Below, piece by piece: positions 8,288 to 17,113 of a DNA stretch of 64,000 nt; positions within the stretch are counted from its first letter, which is position 1, and each line of letters begins with the position of its first letter. This DNA is from an uncultured Glaciecola sp. (lineage in GTDB: Bacteria > Pseudomonadota > Gammaproteobacteria > Enterobacterales > Alteromonadaceae). The stretch covers positions 17,259 to 81,258 of the forward strand of contig CAJQOP010000048.1 of NCBI GenBank assembly GCA_905479945.1, read 5' to 3'. Under the pieces are notes generated by a model. That model was not told where the DNA came from, made no database searches, and worked only from the letters and a program-made list of their open reading frames with translations. Made by a program: the position numbers and the translations under genes.

Positions 8288-10402
8288 CTATTGTGCTGTT
8301 TTAGCGAGTTTTGTAAGTGTATTAAAAACGTCTTTATCAGCCAGCAGCGCGATTTTCTCTCTATTACTCATCCACTCTAGCGCTTCATCCTGATGATGCG
8401 CGTCATTTATTTTGTATGCTAAGCTCATTTTATCAACCGGTGGTTCACCGCGAGCTTGTATCGATACTTTATCCGCGGCATTAAAGTGCACATCACGTAG
8501 TTTTTGACTAGAAATGAGTGCTTTGATATCAATCGTTTTAAGTTGCTTAGAGAGCTTTTGAGAAAATTTGTCTCTATCTTTTATCATTAGGATATCAGTC
8601 ACTTCTTCGGGAATATTTAAGATACCGAGATATCTTAGTATCTTAGCTAAACTTCTACTGCCACTTAAGGCTGATAACGGAATTGAGAACATGAGCCCTA
8701 CTAAGGTGGGAGAAAGCCAAATTAGCAGCATAGGCGAGTAACGAGACAGCACTGCTGCCATCACTAATCCAATGACAGTATGCCAGAAATGTCGTCGACA
8801 CAAAGCCAACCATGGTGTTCCAGTGTATTGACGTTGTTGGGTATTCCAACCTGAATCGCGCCCTCTAAAAATGTCAATGATGTGCTTGACGTGTATCAAC
8901 ATGAAAATTGGCGCATACAGAACGGAGAAGAATGTTTCTACTAACATTCCCAGCGTCATTCTAATAATACCGAGCGGTTTTCTTAATGGAGAATGAAAAA
9001 AGGCTCGGATTAAACCAAGCACCTTTGGAACGATTAGAATTACCATAGTAAAAATAAATAAACTCACCATTCGTTCAGAGTCAAACACCGGCCAGTTTGG
9101 GAACAAGGTCAGTTCAGTAGTAAAATATTCAACGTCAACGTAGTGGATTTGAATAGCCATTGCAATGCCGATCAATATTAATGCAAACCAAAATGGCGAT
9201 GCCATATAGCCCATAACACCTGTTAGCATATGAAACCTGTTTGGCCATCGTAAACCTCTCGCTTTTAATACTGCCAAGTGCTGAATATTTCCCTGTGCCC
9301 AGCGCCGATCACGCACCGCAACATCTGACAGGCTCGGAGGGCTTTCTTCCCAAGACCCTTTTAGCGCTGGCAACATTTTGACCGACCACCCTGCTCTGCG
9401 CATCAATGCGGCTTCAACAAAGTCGTGAGATAATATGTCGCCAGAAAATGGCTTTACGCCGCCAAGTGTTGGTAAGCCAGCGGACTCGGCAAAGGCGCTT
9501 ACTCTTATAATTGCGTTGTGGCCCCAATAGTTGCCGTCATTGCTTTGCCACGCTGTTATTCCTCTTGCAACAATAGGTCCATATATCGTGCCCGCGAACT
9601 GTTGCAAGCGAGCAAAAAGCGTATCGCCTCTGTATAAACAAGGTAAGGTTTGAATAATTCCGCTGTTTTCGTCACTGGCCATTTCCTGCATCAAAGTGAG
9701 TAAGGTGCTTGCAGACAACAAGCTATCAGCATCGAGCAAAATCATGTAGTCATAACGCCCGCCCCAACGACAGACAAATTCGTGCACATTGCCTGCTTTT
9801 TTCGCAGTATTGTTAAAACGACGGCGATACCATACTTTGATATCTGGCGATAAAGCTTCTTTTAATTTTTGAAACGCTGCGGTTTCTTTGACCCAAAGCT
9901 CGGGCTTATTGGAATCTGAAATAATGAATATGTCAAATTGTCCATTTAATCCTTTTTCAGTGAGCTCTTTACCCATGGCATAAAGCGCCCCAAATGCTTC
10001 GCTGGTATCTTCATTATAAACTGGCATCAACAGCACTGTTTTCTTTGTAGATATGTCCATAGCAGAAACGTCGCGAGATTTACCCGAAAAAATAAAACCA
10101 GCGACAGCTGCGCAAGCAGCCAAAGCAATCCACACAAACGTGATACAAAACAATCCAACCATTATCCATTGCAATACGGTGGTGTCAGCTTGAGATATTG
10201 TCAGTATCATTTGATTGGTTGCGTAAGTCGTCAATGCAATTGCGCCACCAAACGTAATAAGCCTGGCTATAAATGGGATCCAGCCTTGCCAAAAATGCTT
10301 CACCTTCGGTTTCAATGAGAAATCCTGAGCTGGCATATCTAAAGTCATTTCGCTTGGCGTAGCTTTATTCATTGTGCTTATCGCGTCCATCTGTAAAGCC
10401 AT
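8288..10402 (-). CDS. opgH: Glucans biosynthesis glucosyltransferase OpgH
   Basis: About 704 residues. An inner-membrane GT2 enzyme that polymerises UDP-glucose into the beta-1,2 backbone of osmoregulated periplasmic glucans. Two membrane helices (about 45-110) precede the catalytic domain: KKTVLLMPVYNED, LLDADSLLS (DxD), GDILSHDF and RDRRWAQGN. A block of further helices (about 410-590) and a soluble tail follow. The gene overlaps the end of opgG. ATG at 10402 is preferred because GGGG lies 6 bases upstream; GTG at 10414 and ATG at 10390 are alternatives. The overlap implies translational coupling with OpgG. Confidence 0.93.
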   Translation of the reverse strand: MALQMDAISTMNKATPSEMTLDMPAQDFSLKPKVKHFWQGWIPFIARLITFGGAIALTTYATNQMILTISQADTTVLQWIMVGLFCITFVWIALAACAAVAGFIFSGKSRDVSAMDISTKKTVLLMPVYNEDTSEAFGALYAMGKELTEKGLNGQFDIFIISDSNKPELWVKETAAFQKLKEALSPDIKVWYRRRFNNTAKKAGNVHEFVCRWGGRYDYMILLDADSLLSASTLLTLMQEMASDENSGIIQTLPCLYRGDTLFARLQQFAGTIYGPIVARGITAWQSNDGNYWGHNAIIRVSAFAESAGLPTLGGVKPFSGDILSHDFVEAALMRRAGWSVKMLPALKGSWEESPPSLSDVAVRDRRWAQGNIQHLAVLKARGLRWPNRFHMLTGVMGYMASPFWFALILIGIAMAIQIHYVDVEYFTTELTLFPNWPVFDSERMVSLFIFTMVILIVPKVLGLIRAFFHSPLRKPLGIIRMTLGMLVETFFSVLYAPIFMLIHVKHIIDIFRGRDSGWNTQQRQYTGTPWLALCRRHFWHTVIGLVMAAVLSRYSPMLLIWLSPTLVGLMFSIPLSALSGSRSLAKILRYLGILNIPEEVTDILMIKDRDKFSQKLSKQLKTIDIKALISSQKLRDVHFNAADKVSIQARGEPPVDKMSLAYKINDAHHQDEALEWMSNREKIALLADKDVFNTLTKLAKTAQ

Positions 10403-11943
10403 GTCTCGCCCCACTTAGTGTCATTTGCTGAGAGAGCAACACGAAGCTCAGCGTAATCCTCTTCTGCGGCTTGGAATTTCACAACGACTCTCAGATTTCC
10501 AGTCTCGGGGACCACTTTATGTATAGTGCCGGTAATACGTCCCGTGGAACTGGTCGCACTTACTTTTAAATTCGAGGGGATCTCATCCAAAGCAAAATCA
10601 ATGACAAAATCTCGCTCTGTTGCCGAACCTAATGTGCGTCCCGATGACGATGATAAAATACGCCCACTGCTCTCTTCATTGGCAAGCGATGCGCCAAACG
10701 ACAGTTCATAGGCAAACTTATATTCTTCTCCGGCCTTTAAAGGCTTATCTGGCTGCCAAAAAGCGACAATATTGTCATGAATTTCTTGCTTGGTTGGTAT
10801 TTCGAGTAATTCGACATGTCCGGGGCCCCAATCACCTATCGGAGTTACCCAAGCAGATGGACGCTCATGATAATGCGCTTCAATATCTTCAAAGTTTGCA
10901 AACTTACGCGCTCGTTGTAATAAACCAAAACCTTTGATCGCTGAATCTTTGAATACCGACACTTCAAGACGCTCTGGGTTGGCTAAGGGACGCCATACTC
11001 TCTCGCCATTGCCTCTCAACATTAGCAAACCATCAGAATCATGAACTGAAGGCCTGAAATCATCAAAACGATTACGATTTAAGGAATTAAACAAGAACAT
11101 TGAAGTCAGCGGCGCAATGCCAAAAGATGGAATGTTGATGCGAGGATAAAGCGTACTTTCTACTTTAATATTGGTGTTTTTGCCAGGCCAAGCGATAAAA
11201 GTAAAAGCGCCCGAAACCGACTTACTCTGCATAATTGCGTGCACAACTAATTTTTCTGATGTTTCACTAGGCCGCTCTATCCAAAATTCAGTGAATACAG
11301 GAAATTCCTCGCCTGAAGGTTTTCCTGTATTTATGGCTAAGCCACGTGCCGATAGTCCATACCAGTTGGTTTGTCCAACAGCTCTGAAGTAAGTGCCACC
11401 TTGAAAGACCAAAAATTCATCCCACTTTTGCGCATTATTAATAGGTGTGGTGACGCTAAAACCAGAGTACCCTTGAGCGTCAGTTTGTTTAACTTTTTCT
11501 TGTTCTTTGTCGTAAGAGAAAATTTCAGTGGTATACAAAATTCGCCTCGACACGCCAGCAACTACTAAGTTGAGTTTGACCGGCGTTTTAAATAGAAATC
11601 CAGGATGCAGAGGGTTGACTCTAAAGTTACGAGACTCTTTTGACCAAATAGTCGCGCTTCTTCTAAATTGTATTTTTTTATAATCGTCGTAACTCATTTG
11701 GCTTAAGGGATTGTCAGCGGGAATTACAGGTAATTGGTATTCACTTGCAGCTAACTCCTTCGCTTTGTCATTCAACCAGGCTCGGCTGAAACGATGAGTC
11801 GGACGTTCCTTCTCCTCTATATTGACCGTTTCAGTGGTTTGTTGATCTTGTCCTATTTGAACTTGCGGTTTTTGAGCGGAGCCCAAGGAAGAGAAAAATA
11901 TGAGCAGTGGTATTGCACTCAAAAGAGGTAGTTTTTTCAGCAA
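10378..11943 (-). CDS. opgG: Periplasmic glucans biosynthesis protein OpgG
   Basis: 521 residues. A Sec signal peptide covers residues 1-22 (MLKK, hydrophobic core, cleavage after GSA). The mature protein matches the OpgG/OpgD family across its length, including the region with YDDYKKIQFR, FSYDKEQEKV and the SAWVTPIGDWGPG block near residue 360. OpgG acts in the periplasm in building or branching glucans secreted through OpgH. The plain Sec signal, without a twin-arginine, favours OpgG over OpgD. It is first in a two-gene operon with opgH. Confidence 0.93.
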   Translation of the reverse strand: MLKKLPLLSAIPLLIFFSSLGSAQKPQVQIGQDQQTTETVNIEEKERPTHRFSRAWLNDKAKELAASEYQLPVIPADNPLSQMSYDDYKKIQFRRSATIWSKESRNFRVNPLHPGFLFKTPVKLNLVVAGVSRRILYTTEIFSYDKEQEKVKQTDAQGYSGFSVTTPINNAQKWDEFLVFQGGTYFRAVGQTNWYGLSARGLAINTGKPSGEEFPVFTEFWIERPSETSEKLVVHAIMQSKSVSGAFTFIAWPGKNTNIKVESTLYPRINIPSFGIAPLTSMFLFNSLNRNRFDDFRPSVHDSDGLLMLRGNGERVWRPLANPERLEVSVFKDSAIKGFGLLQRARKFANFEDIEAHYHERPSAWVTPIGDWGPGHVELLEIPTKQEIHDNIVAFWQPDKPLKAGEEYKFAYELSFGASLANEESSGRILSSSSGRTLGSATERDFVIDFALDEIPSNLKVSATSSTGRITGTIHKVVPETGNLRVVVKFQAAEEDYAELRVALSANDTKWGETWLYRWTR

Positions 11944-12459
11944 AATGGCGATCCTTATAAAATGATGTCAATTAACATTATCGTTAAACGTCACTCGAAC
12001 ATTGCTTCGTCGCAATTTATGTTCGTAATACAAAGACTTCTTGCATTGAAATAGCTTATCTCAAAAATGCTATAACGAATGAAGCGCACTTCTAAGTAGA
12101 AAGTTCTATTTACAATTATTTAACATATTGAAAAGCATAATAAATTAATGAAAAGTCTAACTTTCGAATTTGATGACTTCAAGGTTTAGGCGTGGTTAAA
12201 AGCATAGACATTGAGTAAATCTTCCATTTAAATTTAGAAAACTAGGGGTTTGTTGCAAAACGAGGGTTTTAGTTGCTGTTTGGCTACACTGTTTTACAGC
12301 AAAATTGTAGATTATTTAGAAGAGCGTTGCGATTGCAGCCCGCCTAGAGTTTTCGCTAACTATAGTAATCTCTGCCAGTTCGCGAACAATCGATTTTCTT
12401 CATTTCATCAAGTTGGGTATAAAAAATTAAGCAAGAGTGGAAGGTAGTGCCTTAAGAAA
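11944..12459. other. Intergenic region upstream of opgGH, no gene seen
   Basis: 516 bases, very AT-rich near opgG. It should hold the opgGH promoter, but I cannot place one convincingly. A 65-codon plus-strand frame (12250-12447) has no ribosome site or protein-like features and is not called. Confidence 0.6.
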
Positions 12460-12798
12460 TTAATTAACATCAGCTTTGATCTTAGCCTTTTGGCGTTCAA
12501 AAGCTACCCAGAGTAAAAACTCTTGATAGAGCACATCATTTGTAGTTTTGCTATCTTGCCATTTCTTAAATTGCTCGGATGTACAAACAACGTCTTCTTT
12601 CACTAACTTTTCTTTAGTCGTGCCTTTAAAAAGTGTCGTTAGACTGATCTGGCCACTTTCGTCTGAAAATATACCTTCTCCATCGTTCATCTCCTCCTGC
12701 GCTTGCGCAGTTGTGACGAATGATAGAAATATAAAACTCATGAGTTTCAAACATCTAATACTGTTGGAATGCGCAGTTGAAAACATCTTTGGAGTCAT
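12460..12798 (-). CDS. Small secreted protein of unknown function
   Basis: 112 residues with an export signal (about residues 14-33, ending TTAQAQ), so the mature part is about 79 residues and periplasmic. The mature part is charged, with one Cys (VVCTSEQF), a KWQDSK segment and a basic helical end. I recognise no family. It is on the same strand as the porin, just downstream of it, but separated by a strong stem-loop. The start is uncertain: a second ATG lies 12 bases inside. Confidence 0.65.
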   Translation of the reverse strand: MTPKMFSTAHSNSIRCLKLMSFIFLSFVTTAQAQEEMNDGEGIFSDESGQISLTTLFKGTTKEKLVKEDVVCTSEQFKKWQDSKTTNDVLYQEFLLWVAFERQKAKIKADVN

Positions 12799-12842
12799 AT
12801 TGTTAAACCCTATTATCTAGTTAATTGTGTTTCGCCGCAGAT

Positions 12843-12872
12843 AGAGTGAGCGAAAACTAATTCGCTCACTCT
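12843..12872. terminator. Strong stem-loop downstream of the porin gene
   Basis: AGAGTGAGCGAA (12843-12854) pairs perfectly with TTCGCTCACTCT (12861-12872) around a 6-base loop. There is no T-run on the minus strand, so it may act as an mRNA-stabilising hairpin or a weak terminator. Confidence 0.65.
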
Positions 12873-12880
12873 TCAATTAT

Positions 12881-13912
12881 TTAAAGTTTGACCATCCCAC
12901 CAATAGCCAATGAGTTAAACGAATCTTGACCTTCAGTGTCGCCTTGAGTCGCTTGGATCCAAAATCTCACTCCTTTGGTTGGTGCGTAGTGATATGCCAC
13001 AGTTGTTCGGTCATGGTCAGCACCCGCAATACCGTCCGCAGAATTGCTTCCATATTGGCCTAAGCTAACACTCGCAGCGTGCTTGCCTTGTGTGTAACCT
13101 AGCTTCCAATTTAAGAAATCTCGTTCACTATTATTAACTAAGTCAGACTCACCGTAGGTTGCGGTAAAATTAACACCCGATCCGTGCTTATATCCCGCTA
13201 AAATGCCTCTTCCACTTTCAGCTCCAAAAAATCCTGGTGTGCCATTGCCGTCAATGTTAGCTTGCGGATCTGTATCATTATCTGCATCTCCAAAATCACT
13301 TACCCAAGCATTCGCTCGCCAACCATTCTTGGCATATTTAACAGCAAACTCTCTACTACTGTCCTCGCCTTGCTGAGCGTAGAATTTTATGCCTCCCATG
13401 AAACTTGGCGACTCATAAGCTATGCGTTCACTAAAGATGGATTGTGTTTGTACAAAAGGTGTTTGGCTTTGTCCCGCAGGGCCTCTTCTCGTTGAACCAA
13501 AACGTTGGCTCATACCGAGAGGATCTGACCACCATGTTCCTGACTGATCAACATCCGAAGCAATCCAAGTTATCGACGCACCAGTTCCTAATTTTACCTT
13601 TCCATATTTGCCTGACACCCAAATTTCTTGGATTCTGTTTCGTGCATTCGAGTCTGACTGTAGAAGGTTTGAAACACCCTCGTCTAAGCCAATTTCTACT
13701 TGAGCGCCAAAAGTAAGGCCATCGTAATCAACTGAACCTTTAATGCCGATAGTCGATTCTGCAAATTCGTGTCTACCAAAATATAAATCATCCGAGGTGT
13801 CATCGCTGACTACATTGTAGATCACGCGACCGTATGCAGTGATATCTGCAATTGCATATGTTGGCATAATAAACGGTGTTACTAAAACAGCTGCTGTGAG
13901 TAATTTTTTCAT
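12881..13912 (-). CDS. Gram-negative general porin (outer-membrane beta-barrel)
   Basis: 343 residues: signal peptide 1-22 (cleavage after AIA), then DITAYGRVIYNVV, the usual first strand of Burkholderia/Vibrio-type porins. Alternating strands follow, including STIGIKGSVDYDGLTFGAQ. The protein ends in a strand with hydrophobic final residues (GGMVKL) rather than the terminal Phe common in outer-membrane proteins. AAAAGGG precedes the ATG. It is on the same strand as and downstream of the TRAP genes, so it may give the transported substrate entry through the outer membrane. Confidence 0.85.
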   Translation of the reverse strand: MKKLLTAAVLVTPFIMPTYAIADITAYGRVIYNVVSDDTSDDLYFGRHEFAESTIGIKGSVDYDGLTFGAQVEIGLDEGVSNLLQSDSNARNRIQEIWVSGKYGKVKLGTGASITWIASDVDQSGTWWSDPLGMSQRFGSTRRGPAGQSQTPFVQTQSIFSERIAYESPSFMGGIKFYAQQGEDSSREFAVKYAKNGWRANAWVSDFGDADNDTDPQANIDGNGTPGFFGAESGRGILAGYKHGSGVNFTATYGESDLVNNSERDFLNWKLGYTQGKHAASVSLGQYGSNSADGIAGADHDRTTVAYHYAPTKGVRFWIQATQGDTEGQDSFNSLAIGGMVKL

Positions 13913-13943
13913 TATTTTTTCCCTTTTATATATTGTTGTGTTT

Positions 13944-15224
13944 TTATTTTATTATTAGGTAGTTTGGCATCAGCAGAACTAAGGCCAACACCACTATTTG
14001 TATTAAAATGAATGGAATGACACCTTTGTAAATAGTCGTTGTTTTAAGCGATTTTGGCGCTACGCCTTTTAGATAAAACAGACTAAAGCCGAAGGGCGGT
14101 GTCAAAAATGAGGTTTGTAAATTGAGTGATATTAATATTGCAAACCAAACCAGATCGATATTTAAGGCCATGGCAACTGGCGTTAAAATAGGCACAATCA
14201 AGAATGCGATTTCGATAAAATCGATAAAAAACCCAAGAATTAAAATGGCCAACATAGCGAGTAGAATGAACGTCCATTTTTCGCCTGGTAATTCCATGAA
14301 GAACTCTTCGACTAAGTACTCACTCCCCGAATAGCTAAACACCATTGAGAATGCCGTTGCACCTATCAGCACGGCAAATATCATTGCGGTGACTTTAACT
14401 GTCTCTTTAGACACTATGTGGGTAGTTAGAAAAGACAACTTTCCGTAACATGCGGCTAAGACTAACGAGCCGATAGCTCCAATCGCAGAAGATTCTGTTG
14501 GTGTTGCGATACCGCTGAAGATAGAGCCCAGTACCACTATAACTAAGGTTAAAGGTGGCACAATGTCTTTCATTGCCTGCACCAATAGTTCTCGCCTACT
14601 CTCTGTGACGACTAAAGGTGGACAAAACTCTGGTTTAATTTTGCCTAAAACTAAAATATAGATGGTGTAAGCGGCTATTAGTAAACAACCAGGTATGATG
14701 GCCGCTTTGAATAGATCCCCTACTGGAACACCCATTACGTCCCCTAAAATAATCAAAATAATGGATGGCGGAATAATCTGGCCCAAGGTTCCCGACGCAC
14801 AAATCACTCCAGCGGCTGTTGGCTCGTGATAGTTGTTTTTCAACATGACGGGCAATGATATAACTCCCATAGCGACGACGCTTGCACCAACAACGCCGGT
14901 AGATGCGGCCAATAAAGCACCTACTATTATGGTTGAAATGGCAACGCCACCTGAAAGTCCTCCAAATAGCTTTGCTGATGATTCTAATAACCGTTCTGCT
15001 AATCCTGTTTTTTGTAACACGATCCCCATAAAGATAAACATAGGAATGGCCATTAAGGTCGTGTTTTCCATTATGTTCATAATGCGATAAGGCATAAATG
15101 CAAATAAATCGGTTCCTAACACGATGACGCCCACGATCACTGATATTCCCGCAAAAGTGAACGCAACCGAATAACCTAAAAATAAGCACAGCAAGGCAAT
15201 TAAAAACAGAATAATACCGGTCAT
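13944..15224 (-). CDS. dctM: TRAP transporter large membrane subunit DctM
   Basis: 426 residues with about 12 membrane helices, the ion-coupled permease subunit of a TRAP transporter. Family marks include MAIPMFIFMG near residue 58 and a conserved SGTLGQIIPPSI (about residues 145-156), plus a VATPTESSAIGA-like IATPTESSAIGA. Its ATG overlaps the dctQ stop by 4 bases (ATGA). It works with DctQ (membrane) and DctP (periplasmic binding protein) to import an organic acid using a sodium gradient. Confidence 0.93.
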   Translation of the reverse strand: MTGIILFLIALLCLFLGYSVAFTFAGISVIVGVIVLGTDLFAFMPYRIMNIMENTTLMAIPMFIFMGIVLQKTGLAERLLESSAKLFGGLSGGVAISTIIVGALLAASTGVVGASVVAMGVISLPVMLKNNYHEPTAAGVICASGTLGQIIPPSIILIILGDVMGVPVGDLFKAAIIPGCLLIAAYTIYILVLGKIKPEFCPPLVVTESRRELLVQAMKDIVPPLTLVIVVLGSIFSGIATPTESSAIGAIGSLVLAACYGKLSFLTTHIVSKETVKVTAMIFAVLIGATAFSMVFSYSGSEYLVEEFFMELPGEKWTFILLAMLAILILGFFIDFIEIAFLIVPILTPVAMALNIDLVWFAILISLNLQTSFLTPPFGFSLFYLKGVAPKSLKTTTIYKGVIPFILIQIVVLALVLLMPNYLIIK

Positions 15225-15739
15225 TTTCTATTCTCCGCTGATTTTACAACTGTGATAATTTGAATGTTTTTGAGTGTCACGTACAAAATACTAAGTAAGA
15301 GGAATATGCTTGATACCGGAATAACTGAGCGGACAATCCATCTATAAGGTAGGCCACCAGGATCAGCACTGCCCTCTCCCATGCTATAAGCATCCATTGT
15401 ATAGCCCCAACTAAAATACAAAATGAGCAAAGTAAAAGGCAAAGCGAACAGTACTGAACCGCCAATGTTAATAAGAGCTTTATAGCGTTCGCTCATTTTT
15501 TCATAGAAAATATCAACTCGTACGTGACCGTCTTCTTTTAGCGTATAACCCACTCCCAACATGAACATTGCTGCAAATAAATGCCACTCTAGTTCTTGCA
15601 TTGCTATGCTGACGTCATTAAATAGATACCGCATTACCACGTCATAGAAGACATTTAGAATCATCAAAATCATTAGTAGACTGCACAAGTTGCCAAGTCC
15701 ATTCAGGATTTTTTCAAGAAGGTGAATTACAACTTTCAT
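15221..15739 (-). CDS. dctQ: TRAP transporter small membrane subunit DctQ
   Basis: 172 residues with four membrane helices. The typical DctQ features are LEWHLFAAMFMLGVGYTLKEDGHVRVDIFYE in the middle: EWH, then GHVRVD after helix 2. It forms the membrane complex with DctM, whose gene overlaps its end. It is separated from dctP by about 80 bases containing a stem-loop. Confidence 0.92.
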   Translation of the reverse strand: MKVVIHLLEKILNGLGNLCSLLMILMILNVFYDVVMRYLFNDVSIAMQELEWHLFAAMFMLGVGYTLKEDGHVRVDIFYEKMSERYKALINIGGSVLFALPFTLLILYFSWGYTMDAYSMGEGSADPGGLPYRWIVRSVIPVSSIFLLLSILYVTLKNIQIITVVKSAENRK

Positions 15740-15757
15740 TATTTAACTCTTAGCAAC

Positions 15758-15778
15758 GGCACACAGACTTCGTGTGCC
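15758..15778 (-). promoter_or_regulatory. Intra-operon stem-loop between dctP and dctQ
   Basis: GGCACAC (15758-15764) pairs with GTGTGCC (15772-15778). There is no T-run on the minus strand. In binding-protein operons such hairpins usually protect the upstream message, giving more binding protein than permease. Confidence 0.6.
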
Positions 15779-15821
15779 TTAATTGAATAAATAGATTAAA
15801 TTTTTGCAGGGTCAGTCAATG

Positions 15822-16907
15822 CTATTTAGCATCAAAATTGTCAAGATAAGCCCTATCAGAGAAATTAGTCCAAGCTCTTATTTGGTCTTGATAGGTATAA
15901 ATTGATTCTAGTATTTCCTTAGTTTTTGGGTCTTTATCAGCAGCTTCTTTTAGTAGTTCAGCTGTAGCAATTCTGATTTTGGCCATGACAGGTTTTGGAA
16001 AGGAGCGAATTTTCACGTTAGGGTATTCATCTTGCAACAAGGCTAAATTAACCCCACTTTCATGCATCGATTGAGCATACATATCGTAAGCTGCAGCTTT
16101 CATAGCGATGGTAAGAATTTGTTGAAGATCAGGCGGCAATGAATCATAGGCTTTTTGATTTACCATGAATTGCAATTCAGTTGCTGGCTCATGCCAACCG
16201 GTGTAATAAAATGGCGCAATTTTGTGAAATCCCATACGCAAATCTAATGAGGGACCAACCCACTCTAATGCATCTATGGTATTGCGTTCTAGTGCCGTAT
16301 AAAGCTCACCTGAAGGAATATTGGTAGGCTTCGCACCTAACTTTGCAAGTACCTCTCCAGCAAAACCGGGGATGCGCATTTTTAAGCCTTTAAAGTCTTC
16401 AATTGAATTAATTTCTTTACGAAACCAACCTCCCATCTGATTACCGGTATTACCGCCTGGAAATGACATTATGCCGTATTGGTCATACGTCTTTTTCATC
16501 AACTCCATGCCGCCGCCATAATAAAACCAAGCATATTGCTCTGGTGCTGTCATCCCAAATGGAAGGGTAGTAAAAAATAAAGTATTAAAGTCTTTTCCTT
16601 TCCAATAGTAAGATGCAGAGTGCCCCATTTGATATTGACCACTTTTGACAAAGTCAAAGATACCGAGAGCTGATTTATGTTTATTAGCTGAATCGATTCT
16701 AATGGTTAGTCGACCGTTAGACATTTCGTCTACCATTTTGGCCATGTTTTTCGATGCATCACCAAAAATTGGAAAGTTTGGTCCCCATGTTTCAGCCAGT
16801 CGCCATTTATATTTTTTCTGGTCGTCCGCAATAGCAGGTTGTACTGCAACAGACGCTAGAATTAATACGCCAGTGCACAATCGATATATTTTGTTAGCCA
16901 AGTTCAT
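15822..16907 (-). CDS. dctP: TRAP transporter periplasmic solute-binding protein DctP (TakP-like)
   Basis: 361 residues: signal peptide (1-27, cleavage after AIA), then WRLAETWGPNFPIF. GLKMRIPG holds the conserved Arg that binds the substrate carboxylate, followed by PSGELYTALERNTIDALEWVGP. The stretch FPGGNTGNQMGGWFRKEI and the WVGP/W(H)EP region look like the TakP branch, which binds 2-oxo acids or lactate. The substrate assignment is inference. It is first in the operon dctP-dctQ-dctM-porin and faces a divergent two-component system. Confidence 0.9.
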   Translation of the reverse strand: MNLANKIYRLCTGVLILASVAVQPAIADDQKKYKWRLAETWGPNFPIFGDASKNMAKMVDEMSNGRLTIRIDSANKHKSALGIFDFVKSGQYQMGHSASYYWKGKDFNTLFFTTLPFGMTAPEQYAWFYYGGGMELMKKTYDQYGIMSFPGGNTGNQMGGWFRKEINSIEDFKGLKMRIPGFAGEVLAKLGAKPTNIPSGELYTALERNTIDALEWVGPSLDLRMGFHKIAPFYYTGWHEPATELQFMVNQKAYDSLPPDLQQILTIAMKAAAYDMYAQSMHESGVNLALLQDEYPNVKIRSFPKPVMAKIRIATAELLKEAADKDPKTKEILESIYTYQDQIRAWTNFSDRAYLDNFDAK

Positions 16908-17113
16908 ACTTAATGCCTCATTTTCTGCAAATGCAGTGATTAAAAATCTATGCTTTTTTTGTTAACTAGATGTTAAACACCTGAGGGAAATAAACTATTC
17001 GGACGAATACCGAAGCGACCTAGGTAGAACCACCTACGTGTTAATAGATTGTGAATAAGGCGCTAACCTGAAATACTGTTCACTGCGAGAATATGAGATA
17101 GAGGTAGGTAAAC
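16908..17113. promoter_or_regulatory. Divergent control region of dctP and the sensor kinase gene
   Basis: 206 bases between divergent genes. It contains TAGGT (17021-17025) and ACCTA (17032-17036) as an inverted repeat with 6-base spacing, a possible binding site for the adjacent NarL-type regulator. The ribosome site GAGGTAGG (17101-17108) precedes the GTG of the kinase gene. Confidence 0.4.

Noticed and set aside
12250..12447. 65-codon frame in the opgG upstream gap
   Set aside because: TTG start, no ribosome site, no recognisable features.
14635..15189. 184-codon minus-strand frame inside dctM
   Set aside because: A shadow frame of dctM: the Arg/Cys/His-rich product has no protein-like pattern.
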